Of a stretch of 64,000 nucleotides of DNA, positions 7,581-16,111 are shown in pieces; position 1 is the first letter of the stretch, and each line of letters begins with the position of its first letter. The DNA is from Faeciplasma sp900553675 (GTDB taxonomy: Bacteria > Bacillota > Clostridia > Oscillospirales > Ruminococcaceae). The stretch is taken from the NCBI GenBank assembly GCA_958428235.1, contig CAUAFG010000012.1, positions 1 through 64,000 on the forward strand, read 5' to 3'. The position numbers and the translations under genes were made by a program. The notes beneath the pieces were generated by a model, which saw only the letters and a list, made by a program, of their open reading frames with translations, was not told the origin of the DNA and searched no databases.

Positions 7581-9552
7581 ACTCGTAAATCTTCCTACCC
7601 TTATCGTCGGGAGTCTCTGTCAGCCGCCAGAAGTAGGTATTTATCCTGTCCCGCCACTCCTTGGCGTGTTCAGCTTGGAAGCTCATGCGCTTAACAACGC
7701 GCTCGTAGACGCTGTCTTCAACTCTGCCTTTAAGCTCCTTCCAAAGCTCAAGCATATCGGCAGCCTGCTGCGTACCCTCAAAATGGTCGTCGTAGATGCG
7801 CTGAATCAGGGTCTTGCCGTTTTTCATGATGTGATCAAACCGCACCCTGTGGAAGAATAAAAGCAGCTCTTCAGGGCAGGTTTCTATTTCGTTGTACATG
7901 GATTTCAGCGGCTCGGGGTATTGAGCGGCATAGCCTGTTCCGCGAGTTGAACGGTCGCGTCCGATTGCCGAGTGAGATGCACGGTGATAGGTTCCCCAAC
8001 GGTCGTACTCGTAGCCGTCAACGTTGGGACCGAAGTGATAGCCGGGGTTTACCATCCAGCCGATTCCTAAAGGTGCTGTGTACTTTTCGTAGGCGGAATA
8101 GCTCATCATCAGGATTTTGGCAACGTTTTCAAGCACCTTTTCGTCATCGCCGAAGGTAAGACGCGCCCACTCTGCGGCTATTTCCTCGCTTGTAAGCTCG
8201 GGGTCGAAGGCAAGACGAGCAAAGCCGTATAGATTTGCCGCCGCTAAGTCGTGACCTGTCCAGTTGGGGTCGTTTCCGGTGTTCATGACGGCTGTCATGC
8301 CGAAGTTAGGGCAGGAGGAATTTTTTCCTGCGGCTATATCCTTTACAAGCGGATTCTTTTCGCCGTTGCAGGTGTTAAAGTCCAGAACCTCTTTAAATTC
8401 CGGCATGAGATAGCATACATGCCGCTGCTGACCGGTGTATTCCTGAGCTATCTGAAATTCAAGCATGATATTTGTGTGCTTAAGCCCGCCGAAGAGGGGG
8501 TGAACAGGCTCTCTTACCTGGAAATCGACGGGACCGTTTTTGATTTGCAGTATAACGTTGTCGTCGAATTTTCCGTCAAGACCGATAAAGTTAATGTAGC
8601 TTTGGGCGGCGCGGTCGGTTGTGTTGTCCCGCCAGTCCTGTTGGCAGTTGTAAACAAAGCACCGCCAGATGATAAGTCCGCCGTATGGCTTGACAGCGCG
8701 TGCAAGCATATTTGCACCGTCGGCGTGGGTTCTGCCATAAGCAAAGGGTCCGAACTCGCCCTCGGAATCCGCTTTTACAAGGAATCCGCCGAAGTTGGGG
8801 ATATCCTTATAAATTGACGCGCAAACATTCTCCCACCAGCTTATAACGGCAGGGTCGCAGGGGTCGGCGGTTTCAAGTCTGCCCACTCTTACAGGCGAGG
8901 CAAAATTCAGCGAAAGAAACAGCTTTATGCCATATGCCGAGAAGATTTCTGCAAGAGCTATCAGCTCTTCGCGGTGCTTGTCTGAAATCAGGAATGGAGC
9001 CTCGCCGCGGACGTTTACGTTGTTAATTGCAACGGCGTTCATGCCGACCGACGCGAGTATTCGCGCATAATCGCGCGTGCGCTGATTTATTACAATGCGG
9101 TTGTTTTCAAAGAAGAAGCTGTTGCCCGAATATCCGCGCTCGATGCTGCCGTCCATATTGTCCCAGTGATCAGCCATTCGCAGGGGCATGGCAGGGGACT
9201 TTTCATAGGTGAAATCACGGTCGAGCTCGCTTGTGCGCATAAGCCTTAAAAGCTCAAACACGCCGTATGCAAGACCCTTGTGACCGCCCGAGCGAACCGA
9301 AAACGTTCCGCCGTCCTTTATAACCTTGTAGCCCTCCGGAGCTATATCCGGATCAAAGGCAAGCCTTAAGCGGTAATCGGTGTCTATTCCGAAGGTGACC
9401 GGCTTAACTCCCGTAATAGCAGTGAGTGCGGTTTCCAGCTCGTCAAGAATGCTTGAAATTATCGGTCCCTTCTCGGAGTTGATGATGGAAAAGACCTTTC
9501 CTTCAAGCTTACTCACCGGCTTATAGTCGAGCCAAAGCTTAGTGTAATCCAT
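7579..9552 (-). CDS. GH67 family alpha-glucuronidase, cytoplasmic
   Basis: A 657-residue GH67 enzyme that removes 4-O-methyl-D-glucuronic acid from the non-reducing end of xylo-oligosaccharides. The length fits the family and there is no signal peptide, so it acts inside the cell on imported oligosaccharides. Expected catalytic regions are present: the acid in KADSEGEFGPFAYGR, and the two carboxylates in GPVDFQVREPVHPLFG and LEFQIAQEYTGQQ. Two in-frame ATGs compete: the one at 9561 overlaps the GAAAGG ribosome site, whereas 9552 has it 10 nt upstream, so 9552 is chosen. It follows a ROK-type regulator and a two-component system. With the surface GH115 at 49.7 kb it gives two routes for glucuronic acid removal from xylan. 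Confidence 0.93.
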   Translation of the reverse strand: MDYTKLWLDYKPVSKLEGKVFSIINSEKGPIISSILDELETALTAITGVKPVTFGIDTDYRLRLAFDPDIAPEGYKVIKDGGTFSVRSGGHKGLAYGVFELLRLMRTSELDRDFTYEKSPAMPLRMADHWDNMDGSIERGYSGNSFFFENNRIVINQRTRDYARILASVGMNAVAINNVNVRGEAPFLISDKHREELIALAEIFSAYGIKLFLSLNFASPVRVGRLETADPCDPAVISWWENVCASIYKDIPNFGGFLVKADSEGEFGPFAYGRTHADGANMLARAVKPYGGLIIWRCFVYNCQQDWRDNTTDRAAQSYINFIGLDGKFDDNVILQIKNGPVDFQVREPVHPLFGGLKHTNIMLEFQIAQEYTGQQRHVCYLMPEFKEVLDFNTCNGEKNPLVKDIAAGKNSSCPNFGMTAVMNTGNDPNWTGHDLAAANLYGFARLAFDPELTSEEIAAEWARLTFGDDEKVLENVAKILMMSYSAYEKYTAPLGIGWMVNPGYHFGPNVDGYEYDRWGTYHRASHSAIGRDRSTRGTGYAAQYPEPLKSMYNEIETCPEELLLFFHRVRFDHIMKNGKTLIQRIYDDHFEGTQQAADMLELWKELKGRVEDSVYERVVKRMSFQAEHAKEWRDRINTYFWRLTETPDDKGRKIYE

Positions 9553-9577
9553 GATTTTCATCCTTTCGCTGAATATT

Positions 9578-10180
9578 TTAATTTTTCAATAGTAACTCCC
9601 TGATAACCTTAGCCCCGCCGAAAACATACATTTCCTCCGGATTTATCGGCATATACGCCTGCGAGTAGGCTAAATACTCGTCAGCCGGCTCGAAAAACGC
9701 CGGATAGCCGTTTGAAAGCTTTGATATGATATCGCTTCCGAGACGGCTTGAAAGCTCCGAATCCATGCAAACGCCTACTCCCAAAATGTTTTCGCCCGAA
9801 AGACAGCAGTTTTTAAACAGCCGCGATAGCATTTCCGATGCGCTTGCGATTATCTGTTTGCCTGACTCCGAATCGCTTATTGACAGAGTCTCTTTTTCAA
9901 GAGTCCTGCCGTCTAAGGTTATAATGCCAGCGCTGATTACTCCGCGGCATAAGCCTATTCCAACTGCAAAGCGGCGGGTGATGTCTATTCCCAAAAGTGT
10001 GCCGCCCCTGCCGCTTGCCAAGCTGTGCCTTCCTGTCTTTAAAAGTATGCCTTCACTTATAAGCCTGCGGCATTCTTCGCTGACAGCCGAGGGAGAAGCT
10101 GTGCACTTTTTTGCAAGCTCTGCCTGAGAGCAGGGACCGTCATGTAGAATTGCGCTTAGTATTTTTGTTCTTACTTTCAT
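9578..10180 (-). CDS. Shortened ROK-family (XylR/NagC-like) regulator
   Basis: A 200-residue protein, about half the usual 380-400. A winged helix (~1-60) contains CSQAELAKKCTASPSAVSEE and RRLISEGIL. This is followed by a ROK-like first lobe (LLGIDITRRFAVGIG..., ~66-130) and a shortened tail ending FGGAKVIRELLLKN. The second lobe, the ATP/sugar-binding motifs and the zinc-binding cysteine motif of ROK proteins are absent. It sits 25 bp upstream of GH67 on the same strand, so it is the likely regulator of alpha-glucuronidase expression. The ATG at 10180 has AGGA 8 nt upstream and is preferred over 10186. Its start lies inside the end of the histidine kinase gene. Confidence 0.7.
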   Translation of the reverse strand: MKVRTKILSAILHDGPCSQAELAKKCTASPSAVSEECRRLISEGILLKTGRHSLASGRGGTLLGIDITRRFAVGIGLCRGVISAGIITLDGRTLEKETLSISDSESGKQIIASASEMLSRLFKNCCLSGENILGVGVCMDSELSSRLGSDIISKLSNGYPAFFEPADEYLAYSQAYMPINPEEMYVFGGAKVIRELLLKN

Positions 10181-11654
10181 CTTCATTGTCCTGAACGCGT
10201 TTTATTTCAAACCAGAAGGTAGAGCCTGCGCCGACCTCGCTCGAAACTCCAAAGCGGTATTTGTGAAGCTCTAATATCTCCTTTACGATGGACAGCCCCA
10301 GACCTGTTCCCACAACGTCGCGCTTGGTGCGTTCGTCGCGGTAGTAGCGGTCGAAAATCAGCGGGAGCTTTTCCTTTTCGATTCCAACGCCGAAGTCACG
10401 CACCTCGATTCTCACAGCTGAGGGCGAGTTTACCTGCCGCACGATGATTCTGCGCGAGTCTCCCGAATAGTTGACTGCGTTGTTTATAAAGTTATATATT
10501 ACCTGCTGAAGCTTTTCTATATCGCCGTAAAGGGTGACGTCCTCGTCGGTCTCTAAAATAAATTCAAAGCCCTTTTGCTCGGAAAGGACCTGATATTTCG
10601 CCATAACGTCTTTAAGGAACTGATGACAGCTGAATTTCGTCTTTGTTATCGCTATATTGCCGCTTTGAAGCTTTGAAAGCTCCATCAGGCTGCTTACAAG
10701 CACCGAAAGCCTGTCCGCTTCGTCGATAATGACCTTTAAGTGCTCGTTCCGCTTTTCGGGATTGTCCCCCGAAAGGTCGCGAATCATTTCGGCGTATGCT
10801 TTTATCATGGTAAGCGGGGTGCGAAGGTCGTGGCTGACGTTTGCAATAAGCTCGTTTCTGAGCTTATCGACCTTCGAGATTTCGGTGGCGGCATAGTTCA
10901 GCGTGTCTGCCAGCTCGTTGATTTCAAGATAAGAGCCCTTTTCAAAGCGGGTGGAATAGTCCCCCGATGCAAGCTTGTTGGCAGACGCTGTGATATGCGT
11001 AAATGGCACCGAAAGACGGTTGGATAGCAGCATTGTTATAAACAGCGCGATAAAGAAGGTAGTCAGTGTTATGAAAATAAACTGCTCCTTGATTATTTCA
11101 ACCGTCGAATCCACCGGTTCGAGCGAGGCGTTTATGAATATAAGATACCCCGGACTTGCTTTTCCGCTGATTTTCGGCGAGCTTAACACGCTTCCGAACA
11201 AAAGCTCGGTAGTGCCGAAGCGCTGGTTTTGTGAGACCTTTAATATCTGAGAATCCGCGCTTTTTATCAGCTCGTTGCGGTATTCAAACAGCAAAAGATT
11301 GCTTCGCTCGTCGGAAAGTATCGACTTTCCGCCCATGTAGTCTGCCTTGGTGATGGTGTTGCCGCTCCAGTCGGTGATGGCTATTGTCATGCCGTTCTGG
11401 TAGGCGATATTCTCAACAAGCTCCTCCACCGAATCCATCGACTCGGGGTCGAATGCAACCGAGATTTTAAGGCAGGACGAGATAATCTTGCGTCGCTTTG
11501 AAAGCTCGTAGTACTTGTCCAGCGTTACAACCTGAAAGAACCATATAAGGATAAGAATAACTGCGGTGAACACCGAAAAGTAAAGCCAGATGGTGGAACG
11601 CAGGGTGGGGGCGGATTCGGGGCGGAGCCCTTTTTTATCCCTTGATGTTATCAA
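10140..11654 (-). CDS. Sensor histidine kinase
   Basis: A 504-residue membrane kinase with an N-terminal helix (~22-45), an extracellular sensor (~46-185), a second helix (~188-210) and a HAMP linker. The dimerisation domain carries the phospho-acceptor in ANVSHDLRTPLTM. The ATPase domain has the N box (YNFINNAVNYS), G1 (DFGVGI), F box (FDRYYR) and G2 (GTGLGL). It phosphorylates the response regulator encoded just upstream. The reading frame begins at a TTG at 11654, inside the regulator gene with a 20-bp overlap, indicating translational coupling; the exact start is uncertain. The signal sensed is unknown. Linkage to a ROK regulator and GH67 suggests a carbohydrate- or envelope-related cue. 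Confidence 0.9.
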   Translation of the reverse strand: MITSRDKKGLRPESAPTLRSTIWLYFSVFTAVILILIWFFQVVTLDKYYELSKRRKIISSCLKISVAFDPESMDSVEELVENIAYQNGMTIAITDWSGNTITKADYMGGKSILSDERSNLLLFEYRNELIKSADSQILKVSQNQRFGTTELLFGSVLSSPKISGKASPGYLIFINASLEPVDSTVEIIKEQFIFITLTTFFIALFITMLLSNRLSVPFTHITASANKLASGDYSTRFEKGSYLEINELADTLNYAATEISKVDKLRNELIANVSHDLRTPLTMIKAYAEMIRDLSGDNPEKRNEHLKVIIDEADRLSVLVSSLMELSKLQSGNIAITKTKFSCHQFLKDVMAKYQVLSEQKGFEFILETDEDVTLYGDIEKLQQVIYNFINNAVNYSGDSRRIIVRQVNSPSAVRIEVRDFGVGIEKEKLPLIFDRYYRDERTKRDVVGTGLGLSIVKEILELHKYRFGVSSEVGAGSTFWFEIKRVQDNEDESKNKNTKRNST

Positions 11655-12315
11655 ACTTGTATCCCATTCCTCTCAAGGTAACTATAAGATCCCTGTAAGG
11701 ACCCAAGCTGTTTCTGAGCATTTTTATGTGGGTGTCTACCGTTCTGTCGTCGCCGTAGAAGTCGAATCCCCAGACCTCTTCTAAAAGCTTTTCGCGGGAC
11801 ATGGCAATGTTCATGTTTCTTGCCAAGTAGAAAAGGATATCGTATTCCTTGGGGGTCATCTGAACCTTTTTGCCGTCGATGGTGACCTCGCGCGCGGCGA
11901 AGTTGATTTCAAGCCCTTTGTATCTTATAACATCCTCCGTTTCGGGAGCCTTGCGGCGGTTTACAACAACCTTTATCCTTGCCATAAGCTCCTTGGGGGA
12001 GAACGGCTTTACAACGTAATCGTCTATGCCTACCTCAAAGCCGAAAAGCTTGTCGTATTCCTCACCCCTTGCCGAAAGCATTATAACCGGAACGCTCGAC
12101 AGCTTTTTAATCTCCTTGCAGGCAGAGTAACCGTCCAGTCGGGGCATCATTATATCCATAACTATGCAGTCGAAGCCGGATTTGTCCGACTTTACCTTTT
12201 CAATAGCCTGCATACCGTCTGCGGCTTCCTCAACCTCGTAGCCTTCAAAAAGGGCGTATTCTTTAACTACCTCGCGGATTTTATCCTCGTCGTCAACAAT
12301 TAACAGTCTGGGCAT
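11635..12315 (-). CDS. OmpR/PhoB-family response regulator
   Basis: A 226-residue two-domain regulator. The receiver domain has the acidic pocket in LLIVDDED, the phospho-acceptor Asp in VMDIMMPRLDG, and the conserved Lys in VVKPFSP. The C-terminal winged helix contains MTPKEYDILFYLARN and DDRTVDTHIKMLR. GAAAGGAAG lies 9 nt before the ATG at 12315, which is preferred over the ATG at 12321. First gene of the minus-strand unit with the kinase, ROK-type regulator and GH67. It binds DNA as a phosphorylated dimer by family analogy. Confidence 0.92.
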   Translation of the reverse strand: MPRLLIVDDEDKIREVVKEYALFEGYEVEEAADGMQAIEKVKSDKSGFDCIVMDIMMPRLDGYSACKEIKKLSSVPVIMLSARGEEYDKLFGFEVGIDDYVVKPFSPKELMARIKVVVNRRKAPETEDVIRYKGLEINFAAREVTIDGKKVQMTPKEYDILFYLARNMNIAMSREKLLEEVWGFDFYGDDRTVDTHIKMLRNSLGPYRDLIVTLRGMGYKFDNIKG

Positions 12316-12484
12316 TTGCATCTTCCTTTCAATTTGTTTATGTACATATATGTCAGCCGCGCCAAATCCGCATACCGACAGCGTATACAATACTTCATCC
12401 TACAGTATATCAGATAATTGTGTCGAAATTATGAAGTTTTACGGAGTTTTTTATGTTTTGCGCAAGGATTTTTATTTCTTCCGC

Positions 12485-12513
12485 TTGTTATTCACTCTGT
12501 ATTATGCTACAAT
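12485..12513 (+). promoter_or_regulatory. Sigma-A promoter with extended -10 for the rRNA methyltransferase gene
   Basis: TTGTTA (12485-12490), a 17-bp spacer, and TACAAT (12508-12513) preceded by TGC, giving an extended -10. Confidence 0.7.
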
Positions 12514-12553
12514 AGTGGTATTGTTTGATTAGAGCGAAAGGAATGTCTTAAAA

Positions 12554-13711
12554 ATGTCAGATAACCGCAACGAAAAGGTCTGTGAAATACATAAAAAATG
12601 CTCCGGCTGTCAGCTGATGAATCTTGAATATCCCGAACAGCTTAAGTATAAGCAGTCAAAGGTGATAAAGCTTTTGGGAAGATACGGTTATGTAGATGAG
12701 ATTATCGGCATGGCACAGCCCTTGCGCTACCGCAACAAGTCGACAAGGGCTTTCAGGCTGAGATACCCCAACAAGCGAATCATATCGGGGATATATCAGT
12801 CCACAACCGGCGCGGTGGTTCCGACTGACGACTGCCTGCTTGAAGACAAGCTTTCGGGGCAGATAATAAAGGATTTGCGCAGGCTGATGCCCAAATACAA
12901 GGCATTGCCCTACGACGAGATATCCCGCAGGGGAAGCATTAAGTTTGCAACCGTCCGCAAGGCGGCGAAAACAGGGGAATATATGCTTACCATCGCGACA
13001 GCTTCGCCGATTTTCCCGAAGGGCGCAGAGCTTGCTAAAGAGCTTGTGTCGCTCCACTCCGAAATAAAAACGGTTGTGCAGAACATTGCGGGAACCGACG
13101 GCAAAATCCTGTTGGGAGAGCACGAAAAGCCGCTTTTCGGAAACGGCAGGATAACAGATGAGCTGATGGGTCTTAAATTTCTGATATCCTCAAAGTCGTT
13201 TTATCAGGTAAACCCGGTTCAGACCGAAAAGCTCTATTCGCTGGCAGTGGAGATGGCAAAGCTTAAAAAGAGCGACCGCGTTTTAGACTGCTACTGCGGC
13301 ATAGGCACCATCGGGCTGATAGCCTCAAAGCACTGCGGTGAGGTTATAGGCGTGGAGTCCAACTCCGCCGCAGTAAAGGACGCCATCAAAAACGCTCGCC
13401 TTAACAAAATTACAAACGCGCAGTTTGTCAGCATGGACACCAGCGAGTTTTTGTGCGAGATGCTAAGCGCGGGTGAGTCCGCAGACGTCGCGTTTTTAGA
13501 CCCTGCAAGGGCGGGCTGCGATAAGAAGGCTCTTGATTCGCTTGTTAAGCTTTCGCCGGAAAGGATAGTTTATGTTTCCTGCAACCCCGAAACTCAGGCG
13601 AGGGATCTGGGAGTGCTGGTTAAGGCGGGGTATAAGGTTAAAAGGATTCAGCCGGTGGATATGTTTCCGTTTACTGGGCATGTTGAAACGGTAGCTTTGA
13701 TATCGAGATGA
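12554..13711 (+). CDS. RlmD/TrmA-family RNA (uracil-C5) methyltransferase
   Basis: A 385-residue SAM-dependent enzyme that makes 5-methyluridine in rRNA or tRNA. N-terminal cysteines in CEIHKKCSGCQLM suit the 4Fe-4S site of the RlmC/RlmD type. The TRAM domain found in many relatives seems to be lacking. The SAM-binding motif is VLDCYCGIGTIGL (~residues 241-253), followed by GVESN. LDPARAGCD and the active-site block YVSCNPETQARDL supply the catalytic cysteine, and a conserved Glu occurs in FPFTGHVETV. Short Clostridial homologues are usually annotated RlmD, but the target base cannot be decided from sequence. GAAAGGAATG supports the ATG at 12554. Confidence 0.88.
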   Translation: MSDNRNEKVCEIHKKCSGCQLMNLEYPEQLKYKQSKVIKLLGRYGYVDEIIGMAQPLRYRNKSTRAFRLRYPNKRIISGIYQSTTGAVVPTDDCLLEDKLSGQIIKDLRRLMPKYKALPYDEISRRGSIKFATVRKAAKTGEYMLTIATASPIFPKGAELAKELVSLHSEIKTVVQNIAGTDGKILLGEHEKPLFGNGRITDELMGLKFLISSKSFYQVNPVQTEKLYSLAVEMAKLKKSDRVLDCYCGIGTIGLIASKHCGEVIGVESNSAAVKDAIKNARLNKITNAQFVSMDTSEFLCEMLSAGESADVAFLDPARAGCDKKALDSLVKLSPERIVYVSCNPETQARDLGVLVKAGYKVKRIQPVDMFPFTGHVETVALISR

Positions 13712-13721
13712 GGAGAGAGTA

Positions 13722-14576
13722 ATGGGAAGAATAATTAAAGATACGATTCATGCGAATGGAATCGATATAGGAATTTATACACAGGATTTTGAAAACGAGT
13801 TTATTTCATTGACGGATATTGCGAGATACAAAAGTGACGACCCAACGGCGGTAATACAGAATTGGATGAGAAATCGGGATGTAATCGAGTTTTTAGGCTT
13901 ATGGGAAACGCTTCATAACCCAGAGTTTAAACCCCTCGAATTCGAGGGGTTTAGAGAGCAGGCGGGAGCGAACGCATTTACAATGTCACCAAGGAAATGG
14001 ATAGAAGCGACAAACGCTATAGGCATTGTTTCAAAATCAGGACGATATGGAGGAACGTTTGCTCATAGCGATATAGCTATGTCCTTTGCAACGTGGATTT
14101 CTCCGGAATTTCAGTTGTATATTATGAAGGATTACAGAAGGCTGAAGACGGATGAAAACAGCAGACTGTCTTTAAACTGGAATCTGAACAGAGAAATATC
14201 AAGGCTAAACTACAGAATACATACAGACGCAATAAGAGATAACTTAATTCCTCCCGAATTGACACCTTTGCAGATATCGTTTACATATGCAAACGAGGCA
14301 GATATGTTAAACGTAGTCTTGTTCGGAAAAACAGCAAAGCAATGGAAGGATGAAAACCCATCTGCAAAAGGAAATATGCGTGATGAAGCGACATTGAATC
14401 AACTGCTGGTGCTTGCAAATTTGGAAAGCTACAATGCAATTCTGATAAATCAGGGAAAGAATCAAAGGCAGAGGATGGAATTTCTTCGACAGCTGGCAGT
14501 GCAGCAGCTGCGGACGTTAGAAACTGTTGAACTTAGAAATCTGCCGAAATTATCGCAAAATTTACAGGATGATTAG
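13722..14576 (+). CDS. KilA-N domain protein
   Basis: A 284-residue protein with an N-terminal KilA-N domain (~1-140): FISLTDIARYKS, VIQNWMRNRDVIEFLGLWE, then SPRKWIEATNAIGIVSKSGRYGGTFAHSDIA and FATWISPEFQLYIMKDYRRLK. KilA-N is a putative DNA-binding fold common in phages and accessory bacterial regions. The C-terminal half (~150-284) is helical, with no recognised motif. GAGGAGAGAG precedes the ATG. The gene starts 10 bp after the methyltransferase gene, has AT-rich codon use unlike its neighbour, and contains a 26-bp perfect DNA palindrome. No integrase, terminase or structural phage gene lies nearby. The role is unknown. Confidence 0.85.
   Translation: MGRIIKDTIHANGIDIGIYTQDFENEFISLTDIARYKSDDPTAVIQNWMRNRDVIEFLGLWETLHNPEFKPLEFEGFREQAGANAFTMSPRKWIEATNAIGIVSKSGRYGGTFAHSDIAMSFATWISPEFQLYIMKDYRRLKTDENSRLSLNWNLNREISRLNYRIHTDAIRDNLIPPELTPLQISFTYANEADMLNVVLFGKTAKQWKDENPSAKGNMRDEATLNQLLVLANLESYNAILINQGKNQRQRMEFLRQLAVQQLRTLETVELRNLPKLSQNLQDD
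13928..13953. repeat. 26-bp perfect palindrome inside the KilA-N coding sequence
   Basis: The half-site TAAACCCCTCGAA is followed immediately by its exact reverse complement with no spacer. It encodes part of the KilA-N domain (FKPLEFEGF). Such a long perfect dyad inside a reading frame is rare by chance and could be a binding site or a cruciform/hairpin former. Confidence 0.9.
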
Positions 14577-14687
14577 AACGTCGTATTTATCTGGCATTTT
14601 GAGTGCATGGCAGTGATATCAAAGTCGGATGTATAATTCGCACCGACTGTTGAGCAAGAAAAATTAGAATTAAACGGAGAGAATAAA

Positions 14688-15143
14688 ATGTCAAATTATA
14701 TTATGGATTTACGAAAAGAAGTTGGACACAGACCTTTATTGCAGGTTGGGGCGAGCGTAATTATCGAAGACGAATATGAACGTATTTTATTGCAGCTGAG
14801 GAGCGATAATCATTGCTGGGGATATGCGGGCGGCTCGGTTGAGCTTGACGAAGAGGTTGAAGAAGCGGCAAAACGAGAGTTATTCGAGGAAACGGGGCTG
14901 GTTGCGGAAGAATTAAATTTATTCGGGATTTTTTCGGGTATGGATTTGCACTATATTTATCCAAATAGCGACGAAGTGTCGATTGTGGATATTGTATTTT
15001 TATGTAAGAAGTATTCGGGAGATTTGAAATGTCAGGAAGGCGAGGTTGATAAACTGCTGTTCTTTGATGCAGATAATCTGCCTGACAATATTTCTCCACC
15101 GAATCGCAAAGCTATTGAGAAATGGCTGATGTCTAAAGGCTAA
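14688..15143 (+). CDS. NUDIX hydrolase
   Basis: A 151-residue NUDIX-fold pyrophosphohydrolase. The full NUDIX box (GX5EX7REUXEEXGU) runs from GGSVELDEEVEEAAKREL into FEETGL, at residues ~46-69. The preceding segment LQLRSDNHCWGYAGG is typical of small ADP-ribose/NTP hydrolases. The substrate cannot be assigned. The ribosome site CGGAGAG precedes the ATG at 14688. It lies 111 bp after the KilA-N gene and 24 bp before a broken methyltransferase, in a series of small accessory enzymes. Confidence 0.92.
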   Translation: MSNYIMDLRKEVGHRPLLQVGASVIIEDEYERILLQLRSDNHCWGYAGGSVELDEEVEEAAKRELFEETGLVAEELNLFGIFSGMDLHYIYPNSDEVSIVDIVFLCKKYSGDLKCQEGEVDKLLFFDADNLPDNISPPNRKAIEKWLMSKG

Positions 15144-15167
15144 TTTGAATTTTGCGAGGGATTTTTT

Positions 15168-16039
15168 ATGAACACAATATGGTCAACATTCATACAAAGC
15201 ACAGGAACGTTATACGACTCCCGAGCCTTAAGATTTGCCGATATGTTTAAAAGCAAATACACCGATGCGTTCGGAATCGCAGCAAAGCGGAAATATTAGA
15301 GATCGGCTGCGGTCCGGGAGCGCTTGCGCAGTCCTTGGCAAGATGGTATCCATCCGCTCGTATAGTCGGAATTGACAGAGATTCTAATTTTATAGATTTT
15401 GCAAAAAAGCTTAGCCCCGCAGATTGAATTTGCCGAGGGAGACGCCACACAGCTGCCATATGAAAGCAACTCGTTTGATGTGACGATTTCCAACACTGTC
15501 GCGGAGCATATCGAGCCGTCGGCGTTTTACGGTGAACAATACCGCGTTCTGAGAGAGGGCGGAGTTTGCATAGTTATGTCTGCCAGAAAAGGAGTCAATT
15601 TATCGGCGCACTGCATAAATGAAGAATCGGAATTGGAAAAGGAAATATGGAATCGGGTGGATAAATATTTCAGGGATATCAATGAAAAGTATGCCATATG
15701 CGCATATCCTCAAACCGAAATGGAACTGCCTTTGTGCATGGAGAAATTTGGCTTTAAGAATGTAACTACCGACTACATCACAATAAATCTCACTCCCGAT
15801 AACCCCATTTATCCAAAGGAAATGGCTTATGCTATGATAAATGCCGACAGAAGGTGCGCGATAGATAATGCTGCAAGCTTGGCGCAGATCGACGCAGGTG
15901 TTGTGAGTGATCGCGAAATAAAGGAATTAACCGAATAATCAATGCGAAGTATGACAAAAGAATTGAGCTGTATGACAACGGCATTAAGCAGTGGGACACT
16001 AATATGTCCGTAACTATGATTATGAGGGGAGTTAAGTAA
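15168..16039 (+). pseudogene. SAM-dependent methyltransferase broken by three frameshifts
   Basis: Four segments in alternating frames add up to one class I methyltransferase of about 290 residues. The first part begins MNTIWSTFIQSTGTLYDSR (from 15168). The second carries the SAM motif ILEIGCGPGALAQSLARW (frame change near 15284). The third runs EFAEGDATQLPYESNSFDV to the stop at 15936-15938 (frame change at the A6 run 15401-15406). The fourth reads NAKYDKRIELYDNGIKQWD and ends at 16039 (frame change near 15931). The first and third share one frame, the second and fourth another, so each change is a single-base indel. It is either a real decayed gene or an assembly with indel errors. The longest intact piece (15399-15938) lacks the SAM motif. 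Confidence 0.82.
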
Positions 16040-16111
16040 GAATTTGATGTAGAACCCGAATTTCAGACCCACCGAATTTGGGGTTTTCAGAGAAAAAATA
16101 TCAATATCAAG

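Noticed and set aside
15399..15408. Programmed frameshift at an A AAA AAG heptamer in the methyltransferase
   Set aside because: A -1 slip there would reach a TAG at once. The downstream frame needs +1, and two more frame changes occur elsewhere, so mutation or assembly error is more likely.
13722..16100. Prophage
   Set aside because: KilA-N is the only phage-like gene; no integrase, terminase, portal, capsid or lysis genes and no attachment repeats were seen.
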